A stretch of DNA of 41,392 nucleotides from an uncultured Clostridium sp. (GCA_900547035.1 URFM01000032.1:1-41392); one strand, 5' to 3'; positions 31,238-40,495 are shown, counted from the first letter of the stretch. Notes: a model not told the origin generated them from the letters alone. Translations and numbers: made by a program.

Positions 31238-32185
31238 ATGAAACTGGATCTGCAGGGTTATGTGCAGGATATCCTGCACAAAAAGATTGAAACTTATCAC
31301 ATTGTGGTGCGTCAGCACGACGAGGAAGTAGGGCGGTTTGATTTCCGGAAGGACAACCGCCGGGACAACATCCATTCCGTCAGCAAGAGTTTTGTCAGTT
31401 TGGCAGTGGGGATGGCCCTTCAGGAAGGGATTTTGAACCTGGACGAGAGACCTGCTGAGATTTTCCGGGACAAACTGCCGGAAAAGCCCAGCGAAAATCT
31501 CATGAAGATTACCATCCGGGATATGCTGATGATGGCGGCGGGGCACGACTATTTTGTCCTTCAGGGATACAGCGGGGACCCAAAATATCCGGGCCGCGAC
31601 GAGCTGCGGGACCCGGACTGGGTGCGGTACGCCTTAAGTTTTCCGGTGCCTTACGCGCCGGGCACTCATTGGAAATACAGCAACTTCGGTCCTTACCTGT
31701 GCTCCGTCATCATTCAGGACCGCACCGGCCAGAGACTCAGAGATTATCTGATGCCCCGTTTGTTTGAACCGCTGGATATCATCAATCCCCAGTGGTTTGA
31801 ATCCACAGCCGGATATACCTTAGGCTGCGGCGGACTTCATCTGAATACGGAGGAACTAGCCCGTTTCGGGCAGCTGCTGCTGAGCAAGGGAAACTGGAAG
31901 GGGCGCCAGCTGGTTTCGCCGGAATGGATTGAGACGGCCACATCCAAACAGATTTCCAACGAGGGCGCGGGAAAGGGACCGGATTCCGAGGCGGGATACG
32001 GTTATTATTTCTGGCGCTGCGCCAGGGACGGAGCCTACCGGGGAGACGGCTGGGCCGGACAGTATGTAATCGTGCTTCCGGAACAGGACGCCTGCATTGC
32101 CGTTATGTCCCATGATTTTAATAAGCAGGGTATCATGGATAGCCTGTGGGAGCATGTGGTGCCGCAGCTAAAAGAGAATATGTAG
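31238..32185 (+). CDS. Serine hydrolase of the beta-lactamase / penicillin-binding fold
   Basis: A 315-residue class C beta-lactamase-like protein. The nucleophile motif S-x-x-K is S-V-S-K (about residues 50-53) and the Y-x-N motif is Y-S-N in W-K-Y-S-N-F-G. A G-W-A-G stretch stands for the third motif. There is no signal peptide, so it may act in the cytoplasm on esters or peptides. ATG 31238 follows GAGAGGTGAGG. It lies between pyrD and pyrE, running into the latter, with no evident link to pyrimidine synthesis. Confidence 0.85.
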   Translation: MKLDLQGYVQDILHKKIETYHIVVRQHDEEVGRFDFRKDNRRDNIHSVSKSFVSLAVGMALQEGILNLDERPAEIFRDKLPEKPSENLMKITIRDMLMMAAGHDYFVLQGYSGDPKYPGRDELRDPDWVRYALSFPVPYAPGTHWKYSNFGPYLCSVIIQDRTGQRLRDYLMPRLFEPLDIINPQWFESTAGYTLGCGGLHLNTEELARFGQLLLSKGNWKGRQLVSPEWIETATSKQISNEGAGKGPDSEAGYGYYFWRCARDGAYRGDGWAGQYVIVLPEQDACIAVMSHDFNKQGIMDSLWEHVVPQLKENM

Positions 32186-32232
32186 AAAAATCGAGGGCAG
32201 AATACGCCCGGACTATGGAGGTTTTAAAAGAT

Positions 32233-32907
32233 ATGGAACAGTATAAGCAGGAATTTATTGAATTTATGGTGCGGAGCGATGTGCTGAAATTCGGAGAGTT
32301 TACCTTAAAGAGCGGACGCAAGTCCCCCTTCTTTATGAACGCGGGCAGCTATGTAACCGGAACACAGTTAAGAAAGCTGGGCGAGTATTACGCGAAAGCC
32401 ATCCACGACAATTTCGGTCTGGATTTTGATGTGCTGTTTGGACCGGCCTACAAGGGAATCCCCCTTTCCGTGGCCACCTCTATTGCCATCAGCGAGCTCT
32501 ACGGCAAGGATGTGCGCTACTGCTCCAACCGCAAGGAGGCAAAGGACCACGGCGACGCGGGAATCCTTCTGGGAAGCCCCATTAAGGACGGCGACCGGGT
32601 GATGATTATTGAGGATGTGACCACTTCCGGCAAGTCTATTGAGGAGACCTTCCCCATCATCAAGGCTCAGGGAGATGTGGAAATCAAGGGATTAATCGTT
32701 TCCTTAAACCGCATGGAGCGGGGCAAAGGTGAGAAGAGCGCCCTGGAGGAGATTAAGGAGCTTTACGGATTCCCCACCGCAGCCATCGTTTCCATGAAGG
32801 ATGTGACGGAGCATCTTTACAACCGGGAATGCGGTGGAAGAGTTGTCATTGACGATACCATTAAGAAGGCTCTGGATGCTTATTATGAGGAGTACGGGGC
32901 AAAATAA
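32233..32907 (+). CDS. pyrE: Orotate phosphoribosyltransferase
   Basis: A 224-residue enzyme joining orotate and PRPP to OMP. The PRPP loop is V-M-I-I-E-D-V-T-T-S-G-K-S (about residues 117-129), with F-T-L-K-S-G-R-K-S-P-F-F-M-N near the N-terminus and Y-C-S-N-R-K-E-A-K-D-H-G-D mid-protein, as in the longer Firmicute/Bacteroides PyrE. ATG 32233 gives the usual length with GGAGG 11 bases upstream; longer frames would overlap the serine hydrolase. Last gene of the pyr run, followed by a strong terminator. Confidence 0.94.
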   Translation: MEQYKQEFIEFMVRSDVLKFGEFTLKSGRKSPFFMNAGSYVTGTQLRKLGEYYAKAIHDNFGLDFDVLFGPAYKGIPLSVATSIAISELYGKDVRYCSNRKEAKDHGDAGILLGSPIKDGDRVMIIEDVTTSGKSIEETFPIIKAQGDVEIKGLIVSLNRMERGKGEKSALEEIKELYGFPTAAIVSMKDVTEHLYNRECGGRVVIDDTIKKALDAYYEEYGAK

Positions 32908-32926
32908 AAAACAGAAATTAATGAGG

Positions 32927-32975
32927 AAGGTCTGCCGGAAGGAAAAGTGAATTTCGGCAGACCTTTTGCTTTTTA
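32927..32975 (+). terminator. Bidirectional terminator between pyrE and icd
   Basis: AAGGTCTGCCG pairs perfectly with CGGCAGACCTT, followed by TTGCTTTTT, and with an A-rich far side. It serves two convergent genes. Confidence 0.8.
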
Positions 32976-32988
32976 CTGGGCGGGAAGG

Positions 32989-34197
32989 TTAAAACTCCTC
33001 CATCAGCTTCTTCTGCACCAGTTCGATAAACCGCAGTCCCGTGACGACATGGGGATTGGGAATAGTGGTGACTTTCTTTAAGTCCGCAGTCATGATTCCG
33101 CTTTCTACGGTGCGGACGGTAACCTGCCGCAGCAGGCGGCCGAAATCCCGCAGAGGGATGTTGCCGTCCAGCTCGCCTCTCTTTTCCAGGGCGCTGCCCC
33201 AGGCGAAGATGATAGCCAGGGGATTGGTGTAGGCTACGCCGCCTTCCAGATAGCGGTAATAGTGGCGGCGCACGGTTCCATGGGCCGCCTCGTACTCATA
33301 CTGGCCTCCGGGGGAAACCAGAACGGAGGTCATCATGGCGGCGGAGCCGTAGGCGGTAGCCAGCATGTCGCTCATCACATCGCCGTCGTAGTTCTGGCAG
33401 GCCCATACATAGCCGCCCTCATTTTTGATGGCCTTGGATACGGCGTCGTCGATGAGACAGTATTCGTAGGTAATCCCGGCCTGGTTGAAGGCTTCTACAT
33501 ATTCATCCATGAATACCTGCTTGAAGATTTCGCGGAACTGGCGGTCATAGACCTTGGAAATGGTGTCCTTGGCGGAGAAGAGGAGATTTTCCTTAACGTC
33601 CAGGGCATAATTCATGCAGCAGCGGGCAAAATTCCGGATGGAGGCGTCCAGGTTGTGAGAACCGGAGACAACGCCCGGGGCTGTGAACTGATGGACCAGC
33701 TGGCGGGTTTCCTGGCCGTTTTCATCGGTAAAGACCAGCTCGCATTTTCCGGGACGGTCAATGCGCATCTCTGCGGCCCGGTACAAATCGCCGTAGGCGT
33801 GGCGGGCCAGGGTGATAGGCTTTTTCCAGGATTTCACGTAAGGCTCGATGCCTTTTATCAGAATGGGGGCCCGGAATACGGTTCCGTCCAGGGCGGCCCG
33901 GATGGTGACGTTGGGGCTTTTCCACATTTTTTTCAGGTTATACTCCTGAACACGCTCCAGGTTGGGGGTAATGGTGGCGCATTTTACCGCGACGCCATAT
34001 TTTTTGGTGGCCTCCGCAGAGTCGATGGTCACCTGGTCCTCGGTAGCGTCCCGGTTTCGTATGCCTAAATCATAGTATTCCACCTTCAGATTGACAAAGG
34101 GCAGAATCAGCTGTTCTTTCGTCTCCTTCCAGAGGATGGCGGCCATCTCGTCTCCGTCCATTTCCACAAGTGGGGTGGACATTTCAATTTGTTCCAT
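32989..34197 (-). CDS. icd: NADP-dependent isocitrate dehydrogenase
   Basis: A 402-residue enzyme of the eukaryote-like (type II) NADP-IDH group, oxidising isocitrate to 2-oxoglutarate. Landmarks: P-L-V-E-M-D-G-D-E-M at the start, K-C-A-T-I-T-P-N, W-K-S-P-N-V-T-I-R, Y-D-G-D-V-M-S-D and the late E-A-A-H-G-T-V-R-R-H-Y. The start at 34197 follows AGGAGG by 9 bases; an in-frame start at 34248 lies within a hairpin leader. Monocistronic. It provides 2-oxoglutarate and NADPH for biosynthesis in an anaerobe with a partial TCA cycle (inference). Confidence 0.94.
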   Translation of the reverse strand: MEQIEMSTPLVEMDGDEMAAILWKETKEQLILPFVNLKVEYYDLGIRNRDATEDQVTIDSAEATKKYGVAVKCATITPNLERVQEYNLKKMWKSPNVTIRAALDGTVFRAPILIKGIEPYVKSWKKPITLARHAYGDLYRAAEMRIDRPGKCELVFTDENGQETRQLVHQFTAPGVVSGSHNLDASIRNFARCCMNYALDVKENLLFSAKDTISKVYDRQFREIFKQVFMDEYVEAFNQAGITYEYCLIDDAVSKAIKNEGGYVWACQNYDGDVMSDMLATAYGSAAMMTSVLVSPGGQYEYEAAHGTVRRHYYRYLEGGVAYTNPLAIIFAWGSALEKRGELDGNIPLRDFGRLLRQVTVRTVESGIMTADLKKVTTIPNPHVVTGLRFIELVQKKLMEEF

Positions 34198-34226
34198 TTG
34201 GCAAACCTCCTTTTGCCGATATATTT

Positions 34227-34276
34227 GTAACAGTTCAGGACGGCACATCTGTTTTCCCGCCGTCCTGAACTGTTAC
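34227..34276 (-). repeat. 17-bp perfect dyad in the icd leader
   Basis: GTAACAGTTCAGGACGG at 34227-34243 is exactly reverse-complementary to 34260-34276, with a 16-base loop. It lies 30-80 bases upstream of the icd start codon. It is too symmetric to be chance. It could be an RNA hairpin in the leader, a regulator site, or an intergenic palindromic repeat. There is no T run after it on the icd strand, so it is not an ordinary terminator. Confidence 0.75.
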
Positions 34277-34385
34277 GTTTATTTTAAATCACAAAAATGG
34301 AAATGGTCAACTCATTTGCATAACGGAATTGAAAATCAGCCATCCTTATGATAGAATGGTACACAAAATAGTAGGAGTGATGAAT

Positions 34386-34544
34386 ATGAGCCAACTGGAA
34401 AAAGTGTATCGCACAATGAGAAATACAGGGGCAGGAAGCATTGCCATTGGAATTATTATATTGGTGACCGGAGTAAGCGTGGGAATTCTGTCTATTGTCA
34501 ACGGAGCCATGCTGTTAAAGCACAGATCGGATCTTGAGTTCTAA
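34386..34544 (+). CDS. Small membrane protein, 52 residues
   Basis: An ATG at 34386 with TAGGAGTGATG upstream codes for a 52-residue protein with a hydrophobic helix (A-I-G-I-I-I-L-V-T-G-V-S-V-G-I-L) and charged ends. No family is recognised. It is followed without a gap by the VanZ-like gene, so they probably form an operon of small membrane proteins. Confidence 0.65.
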   Translation: MSQLEKVYRTMRNTGAGSIAIGIIILVTGVSVGILSIVNGAMLLKHRSDLEF

Positions 34545-34545
34545 T

Positions 34546-35034
34546 ATGTGGAGGGATTTAACGAAACGTCAAAAACTGGGCTGGGTACTGTTTCTTTTGT
34601 ACCTGGCTCTGTTGTCGTATCTTATGTTTTTTTCCGAGGATTTCGGCCGTACCAATCCGGACCGTGGATATGCCTATAATCTGGTCCCGTTTAAAGAGAT
34701 CAGCCGTTTTGTGACTTACTATGATATTTTGGGAATGGAAGCCCTGATCATTAATCTGGTAGGAAATGTGGCGGCATTTATGCCCTTCGGCTTCTTTATG
34801 CCGGTGGTTAGCCGCAGAAGCCGCGGACCGGTGCGGATTATCCTCCTGGGCTTCGGATTCAGCCTGATGCTGGAGACCATCCAGCTTGTGTTCCGGGTGG
34901 GGAGCTTTGATGTGGACGACCTGATTCTGAATACCCTGGGAGCAGGGCTTGGTTTTTTCTGCTACCGGAGGGTGCAGCGGTTTCGGGTAAAATTAAAACG
35001 AAGGAGGCAGCAGCATGAAGTACGTGGGCAATAA
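34546..35034 (+). CDS. VanZ-family membrane protein
   Basis: A 162-residue protein with four or five membrane segments. The VanZ-like core shows N-L-V-P-F-K-E-I, N-L-V-G-N-V-A-A-F-M-P-F-G-F-F and E-T-I-Q-L-V-F-R-V-G-S-F-D-V-D-D-L-I-L-N-T-L-G-type C-terminal region. VanZ proteins are membrane proteins linked to low-level teicoplanin resistance, but most chromosomal copies have unknown roles. The start is either ATG 34546 or TTG 34534, the latter overlapping the previous gene. Its end overlaps the next gene by 20 bases. Confidence 0.85.
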   Translation: MWRDLTKRQKLGWVLFLLYLALLSYLMFFSEDFGRTNPDRGYAYNLVPFKEISRFVTYYDILGMEALIINLVGNVAAFMPFGFFMPVVSRRSRGPVRIILLGFGFSLMLETIQLVFRVGSFDVDDLILNTLGAGLGFFCYRRVQRFRVKLKRRRQQHEVRGQ

Positions 35035-35335
35035 GGTTTCCTACGTCCGTTATCCCCTTGCCCGAAACGGGTTTTTCAGCTTTGGACTGGGACTGATCAG
35101 TCTGGGATTCGCTGTTGGAGCGATGGTGATGTCCGTGAGACAGGCCGGACAGGGAGCGATGGTGATCGGGGCTCTGGGTTTTTCCAGCATCGCCTTTGGA
35201 GTGATGGGACTGTGGTACAGCTTTCTGGCATTCAGAGAGCAGGAGAAAAATTATATTTTCGCGAAAATCGGCCTGGGACTGCAGATTGTGGTATTGATTT
35301 GCTGGATTATGGTGATTATAGTAGGCGTTCGATAG
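35015..35335 (+). CDS. Four-helix small membrane protein (DUF6142-like)
   Basis: A 106-residue protein with three or four hydrophobic segments and the opening K-V-S-Y-V-R-Y-P-L-A-R-N-G-F-F-S-F, which I associate with a Lachnospiraceae family of unknown function (DUF6142, moderate certainty). GAAGGAGGCAG precedes the ATG, which overlaps the VanZ gene end. It is followed 13 bases later by the aminopeptidase gene. Confidence 0.7.
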   Translation: MKYVGNKVSYVRYPLARNGFFSFGLGLISLGFAVGAMVMSVRQAGQGAMVIGALGFSSIAFGVMGLWYSFLAFREQEKNYIFAKIGLGLQIVVLICWIMVIIVGVR

Positions 35336-35348
35336 GAGTGAAGACGGA

Positions 35349-37445
35349 ATGGATTACAGATATTTGCTGCAGGAGGAAAATGAAAGAGTGATGGAGCGCT
35401 ATCAGCTTTCCATGGATCGCATCCGCGCCATGAAGGAAGAAGATATGGCGGAGCCATACGGCGGCTATTTTAGGAGCGTGGGCGCTTTTGTTGAAATGAT
35501 GGATGAGCTGGTGAACAGCCTGTATGAGGGGGAGGAACTGTCCCTGGCCCAGATGGAGGAGCGGAACCTGCGCCTCTACGGGGATGTGCTGCCGGAGCGC
35601 TATGGGGAAAGCTATGCCAATCCCGGTTACGCGGCAAAACAGCTGGGAAAGGAACTGGGACAGCTGCTGTGCTTTCTTTATACGGAAATCCGCGGGGAGA
35701 TTGTCTTGGCCTTTGAGCGGCGGCTGGAGGAGATGACGGCGGTCAATGAGACCTTTATCGAGATATACAATATGTTTCAGGAGGCCTTTGCCGAGGGAAA
35801 GAAAGCTCCCGCCCATAAGGAAATCCAGGACGCTCTATACTGGTATGTCAGCGATTACACAGACCTGATGGTCCGCTTCCGAATCCGGGAGGGCCTGGAC
35901 CCCGCCCTCTCCTTTGCGGCGGATATCATCCGGGAGTCGGATTTGTCGGACCTGCGGTATCTGTACCGGTTCGGGGAGTATGTTTCCGGGGGAGACATGG
36001 AACTGGCGGCTTTTATGAACAGCCTTCCCCAGGAGACCGTGAACCGGATGGCCGATACCTATACCGAGGGATTCCGGCGGGGATTTCAGGTGATGGGACG
36101 GGATTTGTCCAAAAAGAAAACGGTGGTGGTGGAGTACCAGCTGGGCTTTGAACGGATGATTCGTCGGGCAATGGAAAATTTTGAGGCCATGGGCCTAAAG
36201 CCCATCCTTTACCGGGCTGCGGTGCAGAGCATTAACCGGAGAACGGCGGGAAAACGGGGGTATTACGGTTCCTCTCCCAACCGCCAGTACGAATATGACC
36301 ACCGCTACGACAACGCTCTCTATATGGGGAGCAATCTGAAGGAGCGGAAGCTGGCGGCAACCCGGGCGGCCTACGAGGAGTTTAAGGACCTGGCCGCCGT
36401 GTGCGCCGGGCCAGCTGTGGTGGAAACCTTCGGCCTTCCCGGATTTTCTCCGGTCAACAGTGAGGCCGCCTTCTCCCTGAGTCCTCATCAGCAGGAGGTT
36501 TCTCTTGAGATGGCAAATGAAATCCGCCGGATTACCAATCAGTATATGCCGGGGGATGAAACCAGCTTTACCATTATTGCCTTCCCAAGACCAGAAATCG
36601 GGAAGGACTTTCCGGGCATTTTCGAGGATACCATCGCCCTGAATACCCTGGATTATGAGAAGTATCAGAAAATCCAGCAGACCATGATTGACGCTTTGGA
36701 CGAGGCGGACCGGGTCCACATCACGGGAAGAGGGGATAACCGCACCGACTTGTGGGTGAAGCTTCATCTCTTAAAGGACCGGGAGAAGGAAACTAATTTT
36801 GAAAACTGTGTGGCGGATGTGAATATCCCGCTGGGGGAGGTATTTACTTCCCCGGTGCTGGAAGGTACAAGGGGATTGCTGCATGTGGGCTGCGTTTACA
36901 TTGAAGAGTACCAGTTCCGGGACCTGTGGCTGCGGTTTGAAGACGGAAGAGTAACGGACTACGGCTGCGGAAACTTTAAACCTCAGGAAAACTGGGAGGA
37001 GCAGGGAAGGGCGCTGGTGAAGCAGGTGATTTTCCGGGGCCACGACCAGCTGCCAATGGGAGAATTCGCCATTGGGACCAATACCACAGCCTACGCCATG
37101 GCAGAGAAATACCAGATTGGGGACAAACTGCCGATCCTGATTGCGGAAAAGACGGGACCTCATTTTGCGGTGGGGGATACCTGCTACAGCTTCAGCGAGG
37201 ATTCGCCCATGTATAATCCCGACGGCAAGGAGGTAATCGCCCGGGATAACGAGGTTTCTATTCTGAGAAAGAGCGACCCTTCCAGGGCTTATTTCAGCTG
37301 CCATACGGATATCACGGTTCCTTACTCGGAGTTGGGTGATATTGCGGCAGTAACGGCAGAGGGAACGGAAACGGTCCTGATTCGTCAGGGCAGATTTGTG
37401 CTGGAGGGAACGGAAGAATTGAATCAGGCGCTGGATGGTAAATGA
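35349..37445 (+). CDS. M29-type aminopeptidase with long N-terminal extension
   Basis: A 698-residue protein. The C-terminal 350 residues are an M29 (AmpS/PepS/aminopeptidase T) metalloenzyme: H-I-T-G-R-G-D-N-R-T-D-L, G-E-V-F-T-S-P (Glu ligand), M-G-E-F-A-I-G-T-N (Glu), E-K-T-G-P-H-F-A-V-G (His) and C-H-T-D-I (His/Asp). It removes N-terminal residues from peptides with two bound metals. The first 330 or so residues are an extra mainly helical region not present in classic 370-410-residue members. No signal peptide. Start after GATAGGAGTGAAG. Confidence 0.85.
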   Translation: MDYRYLLQEENERVMERYQLSMDRIRAMKEEDMAEPYGGYFRSVGAFVEMMDELVNSLYEGEELSLAQMEERNLRLYGDVLPERYGESYANPGYAAKQLGKELGQLLCFLYTEIRGEIVLAFERRLEEMTAVNETFIEIYNMFQEAFAEGKKAPAHKEIQDALYWYVSDYTDLMVRFRIREGLDPALSFAADIIRESDLSDLRYLYRFGEYVSGGDMELAAFMNSLPQETVNRMADTYTEGFRRGFQVMGRDLSKKKTVVVEYQLGFERMIRRAMENFEAMGLKPILYRAAVQSINRRTAGKRGYYGSSPNRQYEYDHRYDNALYMGSNLKERKLAATRAAYEEFKDLAAVCAGPAVVETFGLPGFSPVNSEAAFSLSPHQQEVSLEMANEIRRITNQYMPGDETSFTIIAFPRPEIGKDFPGIFEDTIALNTLDYEKYQKIQQTMIDALDEADRVHITGRGDNRTDLWVKLHLLKDREKETNFENCVADVNIPLGEVFTSPVLEGTRGLLHVGCVYIEEYQFRDLWLRFEDGRVTDYGCGNFKPQENWEEQGRALVKQVIFRGHDQLPMGEFAIGTNTTAYAMAEKYQIGDKLPILIAEKTGPHFAVGDTCYSFSEDSPMYNPDGKEVIARDNEVSILRKSDPSRAYFSCHTDITVPYSELGDIAAVTAEGTETVLIRQGRFVLEGTEELNQALDGK

Positions 37446-37447
37446 TG

Positions 37448-37475
37448 TGGAGAAGAGAAATCTTCTCCATTTTGT
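37448..37475 (+). terminator. Terminator after the aminopeptidase
   Basis: TGGAGAAGA-GAAA-TCTTCTCCA followed by TTTTGT: nine perfect pairs, a GAAA tetraloop and a short T tract, three bases after the stop. Confidence 0.75.
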
Positions 37476-37497
37476 ATAAATGAAGGAGGAGGGAAAT

Positions 37498-38164
37498 ATG
37501 GTGAAAATCACTGCTTTTTGACACGGGGATGGGCATCGGAAATATTCGAAGCGTGGTGGAAGAGCTGACCAAACTGCCTCTTACAGTGGTTAACAGTCAT
37601 AGTCATTTTGATCATGTGGGCGATAACTGGAGGTTTCGGGAGGTCAGACTTTTGGATTGCCCGAGGGAGATTGAAAGACTGCGGCAGGGTTTTCGGCTGT
37701 CTGAAGGAGACGCAAATCTCTCTCCGGCTGCTTTCCATTACCCGGGAAAGCTTTGGTTCGATCCGGCGGATCTTCAGGTACGTCCCTGCCGGGTAAAACC
37801 GGTCAGGGAGGGAGACTGTTTTGAACTTGGAGGGCGAAGGCTAAAGGTGATTGCCTCTCCCGGACATTCGGAAGATGGGCTTGTACTGGCGGACGAGGAG
37901 AACCGCCTGTTGTTTACCGGTGATACGGTATATCCGGGGCCGCTGTACGCCCACAGAGCGGATTCCGGACCGGACCGATACCGGGATACGATTCTGAGGC
38001 TGGCGGCCATGTTTTCTGATTATACCCTTTGCTGTTCCCATAATGCTCCTTTATGGGAAGGAGGAGCACTGGCAGAAGTCGGAACGGCCTTTGAAAAGGT
38101 AGTCAAGGAGAAAGAAAAACGGGTAAAGGAATACCGGTTCCAGGGCTTCTCCATCATTGCGTGA
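37498..38164 (+). pseudogene. MBL-fold metallo-hydrolase, N-terminally deleted
   Basis: An AAGGAGGAGGG site and an ATG at 37498 start a frame of four codons plus one base that ends in TGA within eight codons. Directly after it, from 37511 in another phase, the sequence reads L-L-F-D-T-G-M-G-I, the usual second strand of an MBL protein, then H-S-H-F-D-H-V-G-D (the metal-binding H-x-H-x-D-H), P-G-H-S-E-D, L-L-F-T-G-D-T-V-Y and C-S-H-N-A-P. The first 40-60 residues of a normal member are missing. ATG 37529 could give a 211-residue product lacking the first strands. I read it as a recent deletion with frameshift. Confidence 0.7.
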
Positions 38165-38171
38165 AAAAGTA

Positions 38172-38200
38172 TTGACGAACCTGTAAAATCTTAGTATTAT
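38172..38200 (+). promoter_or_regulatory. Promoter of the pur operon
   Basis: TTGACG (38172-38177), 17 bases, TATTAT (38195-38200). A small dyad, CTTAGTA/TACTAAG (about 38190-38213), lies across the -10 and start region. The leader of about 100 bases is AT-rich and shows no purine riboswitch core. Confidence 0.6.
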
Positions 38201-38305
38201 AAGAATTACTAAGGTATTGTGCAATATTTATTAATTGTACTTATAAAAATAATTCGTGTCAATTATGAACCCGAGAAATCAGGAACAGGAAAAGGAGATT
38301 AGACA

Positions 38306-38824
38306 ATGGCAAAAGTAGGAATTGTAATGGGAAGCGACTCCGACCTTCCGGTAATGTCCAAGGCGGCGGAAGTTCTGGAACAGCTGGGAATCGACTACGA
38401 GATGACGATTATCTCCGCTCACCGGGAACCGGACATTTTCTTTGGCTGGGCAAAGAAAGCGGAGGAGAAGGGCTTTAAGGTGATTATTGCGGGAGCGGGA
38501 AAGGCGGCCCACCTGCCCGGTATGTGCGCGGCGATTTTCCCCCTTCCGGTAATCGGGATTCCCATGAAGACCTCGGATTTGGGCGGAGTGGACTCTCTGT
38601 ACTCCATTGTCCAAATGCCCAGCGGAATCCCGGTAGCCACGGTAGCCATTAACGGCGGCGCCAACGCGGGAATCCTGGCAGCGAAGATTCTGGCAGCCTC
38701 CGATGAAGCCCTTTTGGGACGGCTGAAGGAGTATTCCGAGAATCTGAAGAAGGATGTGATGTCCAAGGCGGAGAAGCTGGAAGCTATGGGATACAAGGCC
38801 TACATGGAGCAGATGAAGAAGTAA
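38306..38824 (+). CDS. purE: N5-carboxyaminoimidazole ribonucleotide mutase (class I PurE)
   Basis: A 172-residue enzyme that converts N5-CAIR to CAIR. Landmarks: [18 protein letters not shown] and [12 protein letters not shown]. Class I sequence implies a PurK partner, which is not next to it here. AAAGGAG precedes the ATG. First gene of purE-purM-purN-purD. Confidence 0.96.
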   Translation: MAKVGIVMGSDSDLPVMSKAAEVLEQLGIDYEMTIISAHREPDIFFGWAKKAEEKGFKVIIAGAGKAAHLPGMCAAIFPLPVIGIPMKTSDLGGVDSLYSIVQMPSGIPVATVAINGGANAGILAAKILAASDEALLGRLKEYSENLKKDVMSKAEKLEAMGYKAYMEQMKK

Positions 38825-38873
38825 GCAGTCAGTTGAGAAAACGGGCCGCAGCGGCGGCAGAATGGAGAGCGGA

Positions 38874-39905
38874 ATGGATTATAAGAACGCGGGAGTTGAT
38901 ATTGAGGCCGGATACAAGTCGGTGGAGCTGATGAAGCAGTATGTGCAGGGAACCATGCGTCCTGAAGTTTTGGGGGGCATCGGCGGTTTTTCCGGCGCGT
39001 TTTCGGCGGCGGCGCTGAAAAACATGGAGGAGCCCACCCTGCTGTCCGGAACGGACGGAGTGGGAACCAAACTGAAGCTGGCTTTTCTGATGGATAAGCA
39101 TGACACGGTGGGCATCGACTGCGTAGCCATGTGCGTCAACGACGTGGCCTGCGCGGGAGGAGAGCCCTTGTTCTTCCTGGACTATATTGCATGCGGCAAA
39201 AATGTGCCGGAGAAGATTGCCGCTATCGTAAAAGGAGTGGCGGAAGGGTGCCGTCAGGCCGGAGCGGCCCTCGTCGGCGGTGAGACGGCGGAGATGCCGG
39301 GCTTTTATCCGGAAGACGAGTACGACCTGGCCGGATTTGCCGTGGGGGCGGTGGACAAGAAGGACCTGATTACCGGGGACGAGCTCCGGGAGGGGGATGT
39401 GCTCATCGGCATGGCGTCCTCCGGCGTTCACAGCAACGGATTTTCCCTGGTGCGCAAGGTGTTTGAACAGGAGATGACCAAAGAAGGGATGAATACCTAC
39501 TACGAGGAGCTGGGAACCACTCTGGGGGAGGCTCTTCTGACGCCCACCAAGATTTATGTAAAAGCCTTAAAGTCCCTTCGGGAGGCGGGAGTCCGGGTGA
39601 AGGCCTGCAGCCATATTACCGGCGGCGGCTTCTATGAAAACGTGCCCCGGATGCTGAAAGAGGGCGTTCGGGCTGTCATCAAAAAAGACAGCTACCCCGT
39701 TCCGCCGATTTTCCATCTGCTGGCAAAGAAGGGGCAGATTGAGGAAAAAATGATGTACAATACCTACAACATGGGTCTTGGTATGATTCTGGCGGTAAAG
39801 CCAGAGGATGTGGAGCGGGCCATGGAGGCCATTAAAGCTGCCGGGGAAGCGCCTTATGTAGTAGGCTCTATTGAGAAGGGCCAGAAAGACGTGGTATTAT
39901 GCTGA
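38874..39905 (+). CDS. purM: Phosphoribosylformylglycinamidine cyclo-ligase
   Basis: A 343-residue enzyme that closes FGAM to AIR with ATP. Landmarks: [11 protein letters not shown] at the start, [22 protein letters not shown] and [15 protein letters not shown] 38874 is chosen because GGAG lies 6 bases upstream; ATG 38862 has none. Its last seven bases overlap purN, so translation is coupled. Confidence 0.96.
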   Translation: MDYKNAGVDIEAGYKSVELMKQYVQGTMRPEVLGGIGGFSGAFSAAALKNMEEPTLLSGTDGVGTKLKLAFLMDKHDTVGIDCVAMCVNDVACAGGEPLFFLDYIACGKNVPEKIAAIVKGVAEGCRQAGAALVGGETAEMPGFYPEDEYDLAGFAVGAVDKKDLITGDELREGDVLIGMASSGVHSNGFSLVRKVFEQEMTKEGMNTYYEELGTTLGEALLTPTKIYVKALKSLREAGVRVKACSHITGGGFYENVPRMLKEGVRAVIKKDSYPVPPIFHLLAKKGQIEEKMMYNTYNMGLGMILAVKPEDVERAMEAIKAAGEAPYVVGSIEKGQKDVVLC

Positions 39906-40495
39906 GGGTAGGAGTGCTGGTTTCCGGAGGGGGGACCAATCTTCAGGCCATTTTGGACGCCATCGATGAGGGGCGCGTCACCAACGCTCAGGTTGAGGTG
40001 GTCATCAGCAACAACAGCGGAGCCTTTGCCCTGGAGCGGGCCAGAAGGCACGGAATTGAAGCCCTCTGCGTTTCTCCCAGGGATTACGGGACCAGGGAGG
40101 AATTTAACCAGGCCCTCCTGGAAACGGTGGACCGGTATGAGCTGGACCTGATTGTCCTGGCCGGATTTCTGGTAAAGGTTCCGGAGATTATGATTGAGAA
40201 ATACCGGAACCGGATTATCAACATCCACCCCTCCCTGATTCCCTCCTTCTGCGGAGTGGGATATTATGGGCTGAAGGTCCATGAGGCGGCCCTGAAGCGG
40301 GGGGTGAAGCTGACGGGAGCTACGGTGCATTTTGTGGACGAGGGTATGGACTCCGGCCCCATCCTGCTGCAGAAGGCGGTGGAGGTGCTGCCGGGGGATA
40401 CGCCGGAGAGTTTGCAGAAACGGGTGATGGAGCAGGCGGAATGGCAGCTGCTGCCCCAGGCCATTGACATGATTGCGAATGGGAGGATTTCATAG
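39899..40495 (+). CDS. purN: Phosphoribosylglycinamide formyltransferase (folate-dependent)
   Basis: A 198-residue enzyme moving a formyl group from 10-formyl-THF to GAR. Landmarks: [21 protein letters not shown], the catalytic [11 protein letters not shown] and [11 protein letters not shown]. Overlaps purM at the start and meets purD directly (TAG then ATG). Confidence 0.96.
   Translation: MLRVGVLVSGGGTNLQAILDAIDEGRVTNAQVEVVISNNSGAFALERARRHGIEALCVSPRDYGTREEFNQALLETVDRYELDLIVLAGFLVKVPEIMIEKYRNRIINIHPSLIPSFCGVGYYGLKVHEAALKRGVKLTGATVHFVDEGMDSGPILLQKAVEVLPGDTPESLQKRVMEQAEWQLLPQAIDMIANGRIS

Noticed and set aside
35349..37445. Reading the long aminopeptidase as two fused genes
   Set aside because: The frame is continuous with uniform codon use and no internal ribosome site at a plausible M29 start, so a single extended protein is preferred.
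38201..38305. Purine riboswitch in the purE leader
   Set aside because: The leader is AT-rich and short, and I could not find the conserved three-way junction core or an attenuator hairpin.
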